Source: Thiodiazotropha sp040793985 (GTDB taxonomy: Bacteria; Pseudomonadota; Gammaproteobacteria; Chromatiales; Chromatiaceae). From it: a stretch of DNA of 64,000 bases. The DNA lies in assembly GCA_040793985.1 (NCBI GenBank), contig JBFNJI010000006.1:124001-188000 (forward strand), written 5' to 3'. Below are positions 25,305 to 34,201 of the stretch, in pieces. Each line of letters opens with the position of its first letter. The stretch's first letter is position 1. The notes under the pieces were generated by a model. It searched no databases, was not told the DNA's origin, and saw only the letters and a program-made list of their open reading frames with translations. Made by a program: the position numbers and the translations under genes.

Positions 25305-27728
25305 CTCCAGCGACAGCTGCGATTCATCGCTAGCATCATCCTGCTTAGGCTGTGAACGCCTGGAGTGCAGTTTGTCCTTGACTCGACCAATCAAATTAGT
25401 GTCTGTGATGATTTCGTAGAAGTAGTCATTCGGAGTTCCTCTCTCCTCCTCGATGCTTCCCGCATTCCAGACTCTTACCAAACCTTGTCTAACCACAAGC
25501 CAGTGGGAACTGCCCTGCCTGTCGACAAATCGTCCTACATGATAGTAGTGAGACTCACCGGAACGACTGTGAATCTTCAGCTTGTGCAACACAACTTCCG
25601 ATTTGAGCTTAATAAATGCCGCTTCAGTCAACTCTATGCCGTTGATGTTGTAGCGGAGACGGATTGACGCATCTGTTTTTCTTTCCCGGCTATACTCATT
25701 CAAGACTTCCACGCGGTGACGCTTGCTTCTTCGCCAACTCGTATCCTTACGCAATTCAGCAGAACAAGAAGAGAGCCTGTCGGCCTCATTGATAGCCGGG
25801 GATATCATGATTTTCTGCTGCTCGTCATATAGATAGGCAGGTGCGTCGTTACTGAAGGCGATGCCGAGTCCCAGCTCGAGTTTAGGCAGATTGTGCACTC
25901 TGTTTTGACTGTTTTGAGCGTCCATCACTGAGAGTATTTTTCGCGCCAAACCACAGGCATTGGCAACGGTCAATGCTTGGGTGGTAATCTTGCCCGTCTC
26001 CATGACCGCAAGAATCAACGCATCCCCCTCCACGAACACCTTTTGCGCGCCGAAACGCTCGAGCAGTTTCGTGATAGGACCGAAAAAATTCATGCTGAAA
26101 TGGGTTGCCGGATTGAGCCTTTTCTCAATCAATTGGCGGGTGATCTCAGTAGAGCCTCGTATGTCAGCCTTCAATACGACATGCGCCTTGACAAAATCCT
26201 GACTGTCGGGATCTCGACCAAGGCGGAATTCATAAAGACTGCCGTTATCTCTGGAGAGCTTGATACTCTCTCCATCCTGCAGCACACGCAGGTGACTCAT
26301 CTGTTGGTAGGTGTAATAAGCAAGCTTGAGATCGCGGCGAAAGGTCAGGAAATCCTTAACATAACGAATCCCATAGTCCTGCTGCTTGATTGCCGGCATA
26401 CGTCGAATGTAACCCAGCACAACGTCCATTGCCTTTAATGCCGCGCTACCCTTGTCAGGTGTATTCGCCAATTTTTTTACCAGGTGTCGACGCGGCAAGT
26501 CTCCGGTAAGAAACCGGTAGATATCTTTGATCGAGATCTGACCATTCAGCTGCCGGTGGAGCCTGGGTGTTCGATAGGCGGCGATGGCGCGCTGTACCAA
26601 CCCTGCCCGATTGAGCCTTTTCAGAAGTTGAGACTGAAGCTCGCTCCGGGCAGCTTCACACTCCGGATTCTTCCACGGCGATGACTTGCTTACATCCTGT
26701 TTGCTACGGGTGAACCAGCTGCCACTCTCGCCGCTGGGACGTTGCAGAAGGATATCGATATTTCTGGGCACATCTAGCCAGGAGACGTCGATCTGCTTGA
26801 ACTCCACTTCAGAGAGACTCCGTTCCAACAATCTCTGTCCTTCAAGAAATTCTGAAAAACCGCTATGCAGCTCACGGTTTCTTATCTGGAATCCCTTACC
26901 TTCCAAGCCCTCCTTGACCTCTGTATCATGCTCCGGCGGTTGCACCCAACTCGGTAGAAAATCCCGATAGGTATCGGTAATTATTCGGTTGGTAATGTCA
27001 AAGTAGTTGTCATGATCTCTATCCATGCACAGCAGGGGATAGTGATTCATGATGAACTCTTCAGTGGATAGATTGGGCAGATGCAACAGTGGATTGAACA
27101 GGAGTTGCTTGGAGAGCGCCCAGGAACTGCCTACTACAGACTTCCTCAGTTTACGCAGCTCTTTCGATTCGAGTCGCTGTACGATCTTGAACACCCTGCG
27201 CAGCGTGCGGTAGCGAATACCCGGTTCCAAGCGAGCCAATGCGACAATACGCTCATGCAGCTCCAGAGCGCGTCCGCCGTTAGTGCCCACGGGCAGATTT
27301 CCGTCCTGATCCAGTTTATCGCGCAACTCTGCAATAACGATAGCTGGAGACTCAAGCAACAGCTTCAACAGTACCAGATGGAGCAGTTTCAGCAGATCCC
27401 TCACCGCTGCATCCCGATGCACCTGTTCCAGTGCGCCCTGCATCATGCTTCGGTAGATCGATTTGAAGGCTTCAACATCACTGCCGGATGGGGGTGCGTC
27501 CATTTTTACCCAACCATGCCTGGTCAGGTCCTCATAGACAATCTTCCGCACGAAGTCGGCAAGGGTGGTACGAAACTGATGGCTGAGTGCGACGTCGATA
27601 TGGTGGTTGTCTATGCCAATCTGGAAAAGGTCGAGTTGACAATGCGGTGCTGCACTACTTCGTAGCGGTGCCAAGAACTCTCCGACATCCGGTTGAATAT
27701 GCAACAGTCTACTGACCTTTGTAACCAT
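25293..27728 (-). CDS. Large protein with class III nucleotidyl-cyclase domain
   Basis: 811 residues, soluble. Residues 1-500 have no family I recognise: helical, rich in Leu and Arg. Residues 514-655 match a class III adenylate/guanylate cyclase homology domain. The first metal Asp522 is in LKADIRGSTEIT, the second Asp569 in KVFVEGDALILAV (with Lys563 possibly base-recognising). The transition-state Asn647 and Arg651 are in SPAINEADRLS (N-x3-R). All catalytic positions are thus present, so the domain may be active; ATP or GTP preference is not clear. A 160-residue tail (beta-rich, about 700-780) follows. Alternative: a degenerate cyclase domain used as sensor. It overlaps slt by 12 bases. 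Confidence 0.65.
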   Translation of the reverse strand: MVTKVSRLLHIQPDVGEFLAPLRSSAAPHCQLDLFQIGIDNHHIDVALSHQFRTTLADFVRKIVYEDLTRHGWVKMDAPPSGSDVEAFKSIYRSMMQGALEQVHRDAAVRDLLKLLHLVLLKLLLESPAIVIAELRDKLDQDGNLPVGTNGGRALELHERIVALARLEPGIRYRTLRRVFKIVQRLESKELRKLRKSVVGSSWALSKQLLFNPLLHLPNLSTEEFIMNHYPLLCMDRDHDNYFDITNRIITDTYRDFLPSWVQPPEHDTEVKEGLEGKGFQIRNRELHSGFSEFLEGQRLLERSLSEVEFKQIDVSWLDVPRNIDILLQRPSGESGSWFTRSKQDVSKSSPWKNPECEAARSELQSQLLKRLNRAGLVQRAIAAYRTPRLHRQLNGQISIKDIYRFLTGDLPRRHLVKKLANTPDKGSAALKAMDVVLGYIRRMPAIKQQDYGIRYVKDFLTFRRDLKLAYYTYQQMSHLRVLQDGESIKLSRDNGSLYEFRLGRDPDSQDFVKAHVVLKADIRGSTEITRQLIEKRLNPATHFSMNFFGPITKLLERFGAQKVFVEGDALILAVMETGKITTQALTVANACGLARKILSVMDAQNSQNRVHNLPKLELGLGIAFSNDAPAYLYDEQQKIMISPAINEADRLSSCSAELRKDTSWRRSKRHRVEVLNEYSRERKTDASIRLRYNINGIELTEAAFIKLKSEVVLHKLKIHSRSGESHYYHVGRFVDRQGSSHWLVVRQGLVRVWNAGSIEEERGTPNDYFYEIITDTNLIGRVKDKLHSRRSQPKQDDASDESQLSLESDI

Positions 27729-27948
27729 AAAATAAGACCATCAGCCATCCTTCCCTGTTCAGACACCGTCAGCATGCCGTCTAGCTTTTGAGAGATAAAA
27801 AAAGTCTTTTGTAACTCAGGACGTTACAATATCCGAGTCTAGTTGATGATCAGACACAGTTAAACTCTTTGAGATGAATCCGCATCACAAAAATTTAGAA
27901 CTGTGATCAAATTTGAAGAAAATCTGAAAGATCCGGGGAACGGGCATA

Positions 27949-28398
27949 CTATCTGTCCAACATCGCAGACAGCAATTGATCTTCCAGCTCAATACGTACT
28001 GCGAGTTCCTCACCCAGCTGTGAGAGGTCTTCAGCCAGATGATCCAATATCAACTGATGATCGGAAAGATCATATTTGTCGTTGAAATTAACCGCCACCT
28101 CACTCGCTTTCACGAACTCGGGATAGATCTTTTCGGCAATCCTGATGACACCGCTGCGTCGCTCGCTGCCGTTACTGATGCGGCCGAAGACCTCGAAATG
28201 GCCAAATGCCGTGTAATCGATCAAGACTTGGCAGAAGCCCTGCAGCTGCTGGTCAAGTGATGTGGAGCGATGGTAAGGCTCAAGTCCCGCAACCTCACAG
28301 AAACGAACAAGCATCTCTTGCCTTTCCGCCAACAGCTTGTCAATCAGCTCTTGCGTGACTGTTCTGCGCTCCTCGACACTCCCCTTTTGAGAACTCAT
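27949..28398 (-). CDS. rsd: Rsd/AlgQ-family anti-sigma-70 regulator
   Basis: 149 residues, all helical. Matches to Rsd/AlgQ: LIDKLLAERQEMLVRFCEVAGL, LQGFCQVLIDYTAFGHFEVFGRI (the Rsd FCQSLVDYLSAGHF segment), IYPEFVKASEVAVNFNDKYD and LSQLGEELAVRIELEDQLL. Rsd binds sigma-70 region 4 and favours alternative sigma factors in stationary phase; the Pseudomonas paralogue AlgQ affects alginate and virulence genes. Which role applies here is unknown. Gene stands alone; the 215 bases upstream and 220 downstream show no gene. Confidence 0.85.
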   Translation of the reverse strand: MSSQKGSVEERRTVTQELIDKLLAERQEMLVRFCEVAGLEPYHRSTSLDQQLQGFCQVLIDYTAFGHFEVFGRISNGSERRSGVIRIAEKIYPEFVKASEVAVNFNDKYDLSDHQLILDHLAEDLSQLGEELAVRIELEDQLLSAMLDR

Positions 28399-28613
28399 CA
28401 GGATCCTCCCACGAACCGAAACTCTATTGTTCTATCGGCCTGTCAATTCAGGACGTTGCGAAAAAGATTCTATAACCCTATGAAGCAAAAGTCATTGATA
28501 AACTAACCATCATCTTACGGATAGGGCAACAGTCGATAACGAACCCCATATTCGGCTATCATAAGATTCTCTATGGCCCCCTGGGACTGAAGCTAATTCG
28601 GAAACCCCTCAAC

Positions 28614-29282
28614 ATGCATCGATTTAGGCGCATCACACCTTCATGGATTTGGCTGATACCACTACTCTATATCATGCCACCAGAAAGCCCCGCCGCAACG
28701 TCACCGTCCACGATAATGAGCAGGGCGATGATCGCCATGATGGATACAATGGGCGATCTTGCACATAGATTTAAGGGGGATACCGATTGGGATTTTGATT
28801 TCAGCACTTCACCCTCCAGCAGTTGGTACGGCCTGGGGGGTTCGCCCTGGGGATCGCCCGGTTGGCACTATCCGCACTATGCACCGCCACGAATGGGTGA
28901 CACTCCCTACACCTACGCAATGCCAGGATTCGATGGCGGTCCAGGTCATGGTCCCTCCCCCCGCCCCCCCCACTCGGCCAGGCCGACCACCCGCAAATCG
29001 GTACTGGACGGCATCTGGATCGGCCGGGGTGGCGAAATCGTCCTTGTCATGTATGGCCATTTCCGGATCTATGCCAGTTCGGAGCTCTATCGCGACGGAC
29101 GCTATCGGATTGTCGGCAGCAAGCTATATATGCTCGACCCGGAGACAGAGCTGGTCCAGGAATATGACTATCACCTCGAGGATGGCAAGATGTTGATGCG
29201 CAGTGAATCAGGCACCCTTCTCTATTTCAAACAGTTACCGATTCCTGTTCCACCCTATACCCTGATCCAGGGTGTCAAATGA
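28614..29282 (+). CDS. Exported protein with Gly/Pro/Tyr-rich middle, function unknown
   Basis: 222 residues. A hydrophobic N-terminal segment (about 10-27, ending in PPESPAA) is a probable signal peptide or anchor. The middle (about 60-125) is low-complexity: tryptophan, glycine, proline, tyrosine and histidine (SPWGSPGWHYPHYAPP; GGPGHGPSPRPPHS). The C-terminal 90 residues form a compact beta-rich domain (LDGIWIGRGGEIVLVMYGHF; YRIVGSKLYML). I do not recognise the family. A periplasmic or surface-located small barrel is plausible. It lies between rsd and the thioredoxin-like gene. Confidence 0.55.
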   Translation: MHRFRRITPSWIWLIPLLYIMPPESPAATSPSTIMSRAMIAMMDTMGDLAHRFKGDTDWDFDFSTSPSSSWYGLGGSPWGSPGWHYPHYAPPRMGDTPYTYAMPGFDGGPGHGPSPRPPHSARPTTRKSVLDGIWIGRGGEIVLVMYGHFRIYASSELYRDGRYRIVGSKLYMLDPETELVQEYDYHLEDGKMLMRSESGTLLYFKQLPIPVPPYTLIQGVK

Positions 29283-29595
29283 ACCCGGGCTGAGCTTCAC
29301 GGCCACCGCCTCGGAAAGTATGACAATGCCCCATGGAAACCAGTCCTAACCAACTGATTATTAATAGATACACATAAATAATCACAGAGAGTTCCGGTAA
29401 CTGTTTCCAGCTGTTCATACGAACCACGGCGCAGCGTGAAACGTAGCTCATCGGATGGTACGTCACAAAGTGAGAGAAGCCTCACAGAACTCAATTGATC
29501 TATGTTCAATTCACCGTCGATAAGAGAATATTTATTGATATATTAGAAATTTTATATATACTACTATATATCATCTTAACAGCAGTACGAATACG
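29283..29595. other. Intergenic region upstream of the thioredoxin-like gene
   Basis: About 313 bases. The right end (29525-29575) is AT-rich, with several TATATA stretches suited to a promoter. On the minus strand a 70-codon frame (29297-29509) is listed separately as a weak gene candidate. No hairpin terminator found. Confidence 0.35.
29297..29509 (-). CDS. Weak candidate small gene (70 codons)
   Basis: A TTG-initiated minus-strand frame (ribosome-like GGTG nearby) reads MNIDQLSSVRLLSLCDVPSD, then a segment with LRRGSYEQLETV, ending FPRRWP. Amino-acid use looks ordinary rather than random, but the start and ribosome site are weak and no family comes to mind. It may be a remnant. Confidence 0.25.
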   Translation of the reverse strand: MNIDQLSSVRLLSLCDVPSDELRFTLRRGSYEQLETVTGTLCDYLCVSINNQLVRTGFHGALSYFPRRWP

Positions 29596-30051
29596 ATGAT
29601 TAAGCAGTACCTATTCGCAGCACTCCTCCTCGTTTTCAGCCGTGCCTACGCCGACACCTCCTTGACCACCGATGATTGGGCCGATCTTTCCGATCGCGCG
29701 CGCGCGACCCAATCACCCATCGTGGTTGTCTTCAACGCCGACACCTGCAACTACTGCAGGCGCCTCAAGGAGGAGATCATAAAGCCGATGTCTCGACAGC
29801 ACGACAGCAAGCTCCCTCTGATCCGGGAATTCGATATCTACTCAAATGGCAAAATCATCGATTTCAACGGTGATCACATACGCAGTCGGCAATTCAAGAA
29901 CCGCTACAATATCTTTGCCATTCCGACGCTGCTCATCCTCGATGCAGACGGAAAACCACTGACGGATCCCATTGTTGGCTATAACTCTCAGAATGAATAC
30001 CTGGAACTGCTGCAGACGTCCTTGATTGCCTCGTTCCAGGCCCTCGAATAG
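29596..30051 (+). CDS. Periplasmic thioredoxin-like protein (SoxW/SoxS-like)
   Basis: 151 residues: signal peptide (1-19, ending AYA), thioredoxin fold with Cys51-Asn-Tyr-Cys54 (VVFNADTCNYCRRLKEE) and the cis-proline loop AIPTLLILD. Proteins of this shape, including SoxW and SoxS, keep periplasmic thiols reduced in sulfur oxidisers; SoxS keeps SoxY active. The CNYC active site is not diagnostic, and no other sox gene is nearby, so the assignment is by fold only. The preceding AT-rich region is a plausible promoter. Confidence 0.75.
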   Translation: MIKQYLFAALLLVFSRAYADTSLTTDDWADLSDRARATQSPIVVVFNADTCNYCRRLKEEIIKPMSRQHDSKLPLIREFDIYSNGKIIDFNGDHIRSRQFKNRYNIFAIPTLLILDADGKPLTDPIVGYNSQNEYLELLQTSLIASFQALE

Positions 30052-30127
30052 GCGCCATTCGAGGAAATCGCAGCAAAGTTCTGTGTGGCGGGTGAAATAT
30101 CGACCATTTTCCCCGCCATGCCGCTGT

Positions 30128-31333
30128 CTAAAGTCGCTCGCAGAAATCCCGCAGATTGAAGCCTTGCAGGTTGATATCCAGATCCTTCAACAGTCCCAGA
30201 ACCTTGAACCGCTCCCCCATCTCGGAAGGCAGTGTCAGGCGCTTCACACCCTGTACCAGGGACATATGCTTGGTCAGATCGTTCGGGTCTGAATCCGCCA
30301 ATAGACTGTCGAGGCCGTTGGCGAGGAGAAAATGGGCCTGGGTGGTATAGCCACCCAGCCTGAATCCGGCCTCAACCGCGGCACGGGCGAGGGCAGTGAA
30401 ATCGACCTGGCTGGTGATATCCTGCAGACCAACCCAGCGAAAGGGATCAGTGTGAGCACGATGGCGATAGTGGCACATCAGCGTGCCCCGGCGGCGCTGC
30501 GGATGATAGTATTCAGCGCCGCTATAGCCATAGTCGATCAAAATTGCGGCCCCCCGCTCCATCACCCGGGCCAATGCGTTTATCCAGGCCGATTGCCGGA
30601 GATTGACTTCAGATATATATCCCGGGACCATTTCGCCGTGGGCCAGCGTAATTTCCTCCACGGCCTGCTGCAGCCCAGGTGTAGCCGGGCGGTCGAAACA
30701 CTCCTTCAAGCCCTCTCCATCACAAACCACGAAGCTCTCCTGGAGGCCATCGTCCGTGATACGGAAACGACTCACCGGCATCGCATCGAGCAGCTCGTTG
30801 GCGATCACTGCCCCCTTGAACCCCCTCGGCATCACCTCCTGCCATTGCACCAGCGGTAGCAGATGAGGAACACGCTTCTCCAGGGTCTCTAACTGTCGCA
30901 TTCTGAGCTCGGGGCTGACCTCTAGAATACGGTAACTACCAGGAAGTCGCTCGAGATGCTCCAGTGCTGAGAGAAGATCGCATGCCAATAGCCCGGAACC
31001 GGCACCGAATTCCAGTATCTCGCCACCCTCGACCTCCTGTAAAACCGGTTCAACCTGGCGTGCAAGGCACTGTGCAAACAGCGGCGATACCTCCGGCGAG
31101 GTGATGAAATCGCCCTGCTCGCCAAACTTGCGGCTCCCGGCGACGTAGTATCCCAGCCCCGGCGCATAGAGAGCCATCTCCATAAAACGATCGAATGGTA
31201 GCGCACCATTCGCCTTTTCAATTGTGCGCCTTATCTGGCGCATCAGCCGTTCACTGACAACCTGGGAGGTGGTATCCGGCAACGGCAGTGTCCTGCCGTT
31301 GGTAACGGGCTTGTCGCTGAGACAGTCGGGCAT
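30128..31333 (-). CDS. SAM-dependent methyltransferase, MidA/NDUFAF7 family
   Basis: 401 residues. The family (DUF185) methylates an arginine of a complex I subunit in mitochondria; bacterial targets are unproven. Motifs: MEMALYAPGLGYYVAG, GDFITSPEVSPLFAQCLARQ, SAM motif I ILEFGAGSGLLACDLL, VIANELLDAMPVSRFR, LIDYGYSGAEYYHPQRRRGT and CHYRHRAHTDPF. The N-terminal part binds the SAM cofactor; the C-terminal half completes the family. It starts at 31333, adjoining the inverted-repeat element, and converges on the thioredoxin-like gene. Confidence 0.85.
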   Translation of the reverse strand: MPDCLSDKPVTNGRTLPLPDTTSQVVSERLMRQIRRTIEKANGALPFDRFMEMALYAPGLGYYVAGSRKFGEQGDFITSPEVSPLFAQCLARQVEPVLQEVEGGEILEFGAGSGLLACDLLSALEHLERLPGSYRILEVSPELRMRQLETLEKRVPHLLPLVQWQEVMPRGFKGAVIANELLDAMPVSRFRITDDGLQESFVVCDGEGLKECFDRPATPGLQQAVEEITLAHGEMVPGYISEVNLRQSAWINALARVMERGAAILIDYGYSGAEYYHPQRRRGTLMCHYRHRAHTDPFRWVGLQDITSQVDFTALARAAVEAGFRLGGYTTQAHFLLANGLDSLLADSDPNDLTKHMSLVQGVKRLTLPSEMGERFKVLGLLKDLDINLQGFNLRDFCERL

Positions 31334-31347
31334 ATATTTTGAAACCT

Positions 31348-31614
31348 AGGGCCTGTTAACACTAATCCAATTAGCCCTGCCGGGACTATTTTTTCGTCCG
31401 GCAAGGCAGAATGAGCGAGGTGTAGTTATGCTACATGAGCGAATGATAACGCCGCTGGGCGGAAAAATAGCCCCGATCCTTCGACTTGAGCCTGAAAAAG
31501 CGCCACTCGGCGTTGCTCGTCGTTCATATGGAATCACCAAACTTCTCTCCTCGCGTCTTGATTGGCGCTTATTCAGGCACAACAGGGCCAATTGGATTAG
31601 TGGTAACAGGCCCT
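31348..31614. repeat. 267-bp inverted-repeat element (MITE-like)
   Basis: Left end AGGGCCTGTTAACACTAATC (31348-31367) continues to CAATTAGCCCTG. The right end (31583-31614) is its reverse complement with about two mismatches over 32 bases. Inside are a TGTAG-TTATG-CTACA hairpin near 31422-31436 and a repeated ATGAGCGA. No real gene: both strands have only short open stretches. It lies between the methyltransferase and pteridine-reductase starts, where promoters are expected. A lone end occurs at 57864. Confidence 0.6.
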
Positions 31615-31657
31615 GATCCGTTAGAGTAGATGTGACATTCAACCATGGAGTTCCTCT

Positions 31658-32413
31658 ATGACGCAAAACCAGCCTGACCTGTCTGGAAAATGTGCACTGA
31701 TCACAGGAGCGGCACACAGGATAGGTGCAGCTATCGCTCGTCGGTTGCATGGGGAAGGGATGAATATACTGCTCCATTATCGCAACTCGAAGGCCAACGC
31801 TGAGCGACTCAAAAGCGAGTTGGAATCACAACGTGGCGATTCCGTATGGCTGCTGCAGGCGGATCTGCAGCAGACGGAGAGCTACGATTTTCTGCTCAGC
31901 CGGGCCGCCGACATATGCCAGCGTCTCGACCTGTTGGTCAACAATGCATCGAGTTTCTATCCAACCCCCCTTGGCAGTGCAACGGAGGACGCATGGGAGG
32001 ACCTCCTGGGCAGCAACCTGAAAGCACCCTTTTTCCTCTCCCAGGCGGCGGCACCCCTGCTCTACCGCAGTCAAGGCTGCATCATCAACCTGGTCGATAT
32101 CCACGCCGAACGCCCCCTCAAGGATCACCCTATCTACTCTGTCGCCAAAGCGGGAAATGCCATGCTGGTGAAGTCCCTGGCGCGCGAACTGGGCCCGGAA
32201 ATCCGCGTCAACGGTGTGGCCCCCGGTGCCATTCTCTGGCCGCAACAGGAGATTGCGGACGGCATGCAAGAGCAGATTCTTCAACGCACTGCGCTGAAGC
32301 GTGCCGGGACACCGGAAGATATCGCCCAAGCCCTGCTGTTTCTCTATCGGGATGCCCCCTATGTTACCGGCCAGATTATCGCCGTCGACGGCGGCAGAAC
32401 GCTGCAACAATGA
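31658..32413 (+). CDS. Pteridine reductase (short-chain dehydrogenase)
   Basis: 251 residues, short-chain dehydrogenase fold. NADP-binding GAAHRIGAAIARRLH, NNASSFY, catalytic Asp/Tyr/Lys region INLVDIHAERPLKDHPIYSVAKAG (Tyr-x3-Lys), and the C-terminal PYVTGQIIAVDGG. The D-I-H-A in place of the usual S-x-Y partner and the GAAHRIG turn are characteristic of bacterial pteridine reductases (FolM-like), which reduce dihydrobiopterin or folate-type substrates. GGAG precedes the ATG. The next gene is glutamate dehydrogenase on the same strand, 63 bases on. Confidence 0.85.
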   Translation: MTQNQPDLSGKCALITGAAHRIGAAIARRLHGEGMNILLHYRNSKANAERLKSELESQRGDSVWLLQADLQQTESYDFLLSRAADICQRLDLLVNNASSFYPTPLGSATEDAWEDLLGSNLKAPFFLSQAAAPLLYRSQGCIINLVDIHAERPLKDHPIYSVAKAGNAMLVKSLARELGPEIRVNGVAPGAILWPQQEIADGMQEQILQRTALKRAGTPEDIAQALLFLYRDAPYVTGQIIAVDGGRTLQQ

Positions 32414-32476
32414 TATCCTGCAGTCAGTAGCATGGATCACAGATCGGCCATGCGGTTACAAAGAGGGCCATAGACC

Positions 32477-33895
32477 ATGACGGAAATTGCATCCGGATTG
32501 AGATTCAGACAAAGCGTCGATCATATGGTCGATCGCGCCCTGGCAATAATGGAGTTGGATCCGGGTATTGCCAACGCCATCAAGGCCTGCACTTCGGTGC
32601 TGCAGGTAACCTTCCCGGTGGAGATCAGAGGCAAGCTGGAAATTTTTACCGGTTGGCGCGCGGTACACAGTATCCATCGTCTGCCGGCAAAGGGTGGCCT
32701 GCGCTATGCGGTGAATGTGGATCAGCAGGAAGTCGAGGCCCTTGCTGCACTGATGACCTATAAGTGCGCCATTGTCGATGTTCCCTTCGGCGGATCGAAA
32801 GGCGGGCTTTGCATCGACCCGAGCAACTACACCCGGGATGAACTGAAACTGATCACCCGCCGTTTCGCCCGTGAGCTTGCTGCCCCTGGCTTTCTCAACC
32901 CCGCAACCAACGTACCCGCACCGGATATGGGTACCGGGCAGCGTGAAATGGCATGGATTGCGGACACCTACAAACACCTATATCCGGAAGAGATCAATGC
33001 CCTCGCCTGTGTCACCGGAAAACCGGTGGCCCACGGCGGGGTAAACGGCCGCACCGAGGCTACGGGACGTGGGGTCGAATTTGCGCTGCAGGAGTTCTTC
33101 AGGCACAAGGAGGAGCTGAATGCCACTGGCCTGGATGGTGGATTGGAGGGTAAACGCATCATCATCCAGGGGTTGGGCAATGTAGGCTATCATGCCGCCA
33201 AATTCCTGTCTGAGGAGGATGGAGCGAAGATAGTCGGCATCATCGTCCGCGACGGTGCGATCTTCAATCCTGATGGCATCCACATCGAGGAGGCACACTT
33301 CCACCGCTGCTCCCATGGGGGGTTGAAGGGATTCGCTGGTGGCGAATACATAGCGGAAGGTGAAAAGCTGTTGGAGCATGAGTGTGACATCCTGATACCC
33401 GCCGCCATCGAAGGAGCCATAAATGAAAACAATGCACCAAAAATCCAGGCCAGATTGATCGCCGAGGCAGCGAATGGCCCTATCACATTCGAGGCCGATC
33501 GCATACTTCGCAGTCGGGGTATCACCATCCTCCCCGATGCGTATGTCAATGCGGGAGGTGTGGTGGTCTCCTATTTCGAATGGATCCGCAATCTCAGCCA
33601 CATGCGCTTTGGGCGCATCGAGCGCCGCCTTGATGAGTCGCGCGGCCGACATGTGGTTGCAGCCCTGGAAGAGACAACAGGAAAGCAGGTCCCCGAGTGG
33701 ATCAAGACCAACCTCGCAAAGGGTGCAGACGAGTTGGACCTGGTCCGTTCAGGGCTTGACGACAGCATGCGTCTGGCCTTGCAGGAGATTATCGACATCC
33801 GCAATCGAAAACCGGAACTTGAAGACTATCGGACAGCCGCGTACGTGATAGCCCTGCAAAAACTTGCACGATCCTATATCGATATCGGGGTATAA
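32477..33895 (+). CDS. Glu/Leu/Phe/Val dehydrogenase (glutamate dehydrogenase)
   Basis: 472 residues. Substrate-binding domain: GWRAVHSIHRLPAKGGLRYA, catalytic Lys in the YKCAIVDVPFGGSKGG region and VPAPDMGTGQREMAWI. The Rossmann domain has IIIQGLGNVGYHAAKFL, then IPAAIEGAINENNA and EAANGPITFEAD, with ILPDAYVNAGGVVVSYFEW. The product links ammonium and 2-oxoglutarate to glutamate. The length exceeds typical GdhA by about 25 residues, mainly at the C-terminus, as in a group of proteobacterial NAD-type enzymes. Confidence 0.9.
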   Translation: MTEIASGLRFRQSVDHMVDRALAIMELDPGIANAIKACTSVLQVTFPVEIRGKLEIFTGWRAVHSIHRLPAKGGLRYAVNVDQQEVEALAALMTYKCAIVDVPFGGSKGGLCIDPSNYTRDELKLITRRFARELAAPGFLNPATNVPAPDMGTGQREMAWIADTYKHLYPEEINALACVTGKPVAHGGVNGRTEATGRGVEFALQEFFRHKEELNATGLDGGLEGKRIIIQGLGNVGYHAAKFLSEEDGAKIVGIIVRDGAIFNPDGIHIEEAHFHRCSHGGLKGFAGGEYIAEGEKLLEHECDILIPAAIEGAINENNAPKIQARLIAEAANGPITFEADRILRSRGITILPDAYVNAGGVVVSYFEWIRNLSHMRFGRIERRLDESRGRHVVAALEETTGKQVPEWIKTNLAKGADELDLVRSGLDDSMRLALQEIIDIRNRKPELEDYRTAAYVIALQKLARSYIDIGV

Positions 33896-33933
33896 GCGGC
33901 GCGGTGAAAAACACTTTACAAAGTGAGGTATTT

Positions 33934-33950
33934 GTATAAGAATCCACTTC
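33934..33950. repeat. 17-base repeat, copy A
   Basis: GTATAAGAATCCACTTC, found again exactly at 49836-49852. Both are in intergenic sequence in the same orientation. Flanks differ. Origin unknown; could mark the end of a small mobile element. Confidence 0.5.
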
Positions 33951-33959
33951 ATGCGCCGG

Positions 33960-34201
33960 TTACGGTTTTGGCCGTATCAGTACTGAAGGGAGTCTGGCGA
34001 TATACGCAATGTTCATCGCGCACATGGAGGGGCGAAACTGTTGGGCAATCTCAAAACCCTGTTTCAATGTATCGACATCTTCGCCCCGAATAGTAGCGAG
34101 GATTGTGCCTGATATGGGTCCGTCTTCATATAGCGTCCCAGTCTTTTTTCAAGCCTCTTTAGGTGAACGCCCCAATCCCGGCCATTGAGTCGGCAGTTAC
34201 C
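33960..34201 (-). pseudogene. Possible frameshifted gene remnant
   Basis: Minus strand, stop TAA at 33960-33962. One frame gives a convincing stretch of about 60 residues, including EDGPISGTILATIRGEDVD and AMNIAYIARLPSVL, but a TGA lies just upstream and there is no start. An adjacent frame continues upstream with GNCRLNGRDWGVHLKRLEKR, giving a joined product if a one-base shift near 34125 is assumed. I do not recognise the family. It could be chance or a repeat-derived reading. Confidence 0.3.

Noticed and set aside
27081..27665. 194-codon plus-strand frame opposite the start of the cyclase-domain gene
   Set aside because: Gln/Arg/Cys-rich reading on the antisense of a long real gene; no start signal.
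31346..31777. Open frames inside and beside the 267-bp inverted-repeat element
   Set aside because: They read through the repeat ends; the two strands give mirror-like peptide pieces, as expected from inverted repeats, not genes.
32477..33895. Possibility that the dehydrogenase is leucine- rather than glutamate-specific
   Set aside because: Overall segments (PAKGGLRY, VPFGGSKGG) fit the glutamate type better; left as a family-level call because specificity cannot be settled by eye.
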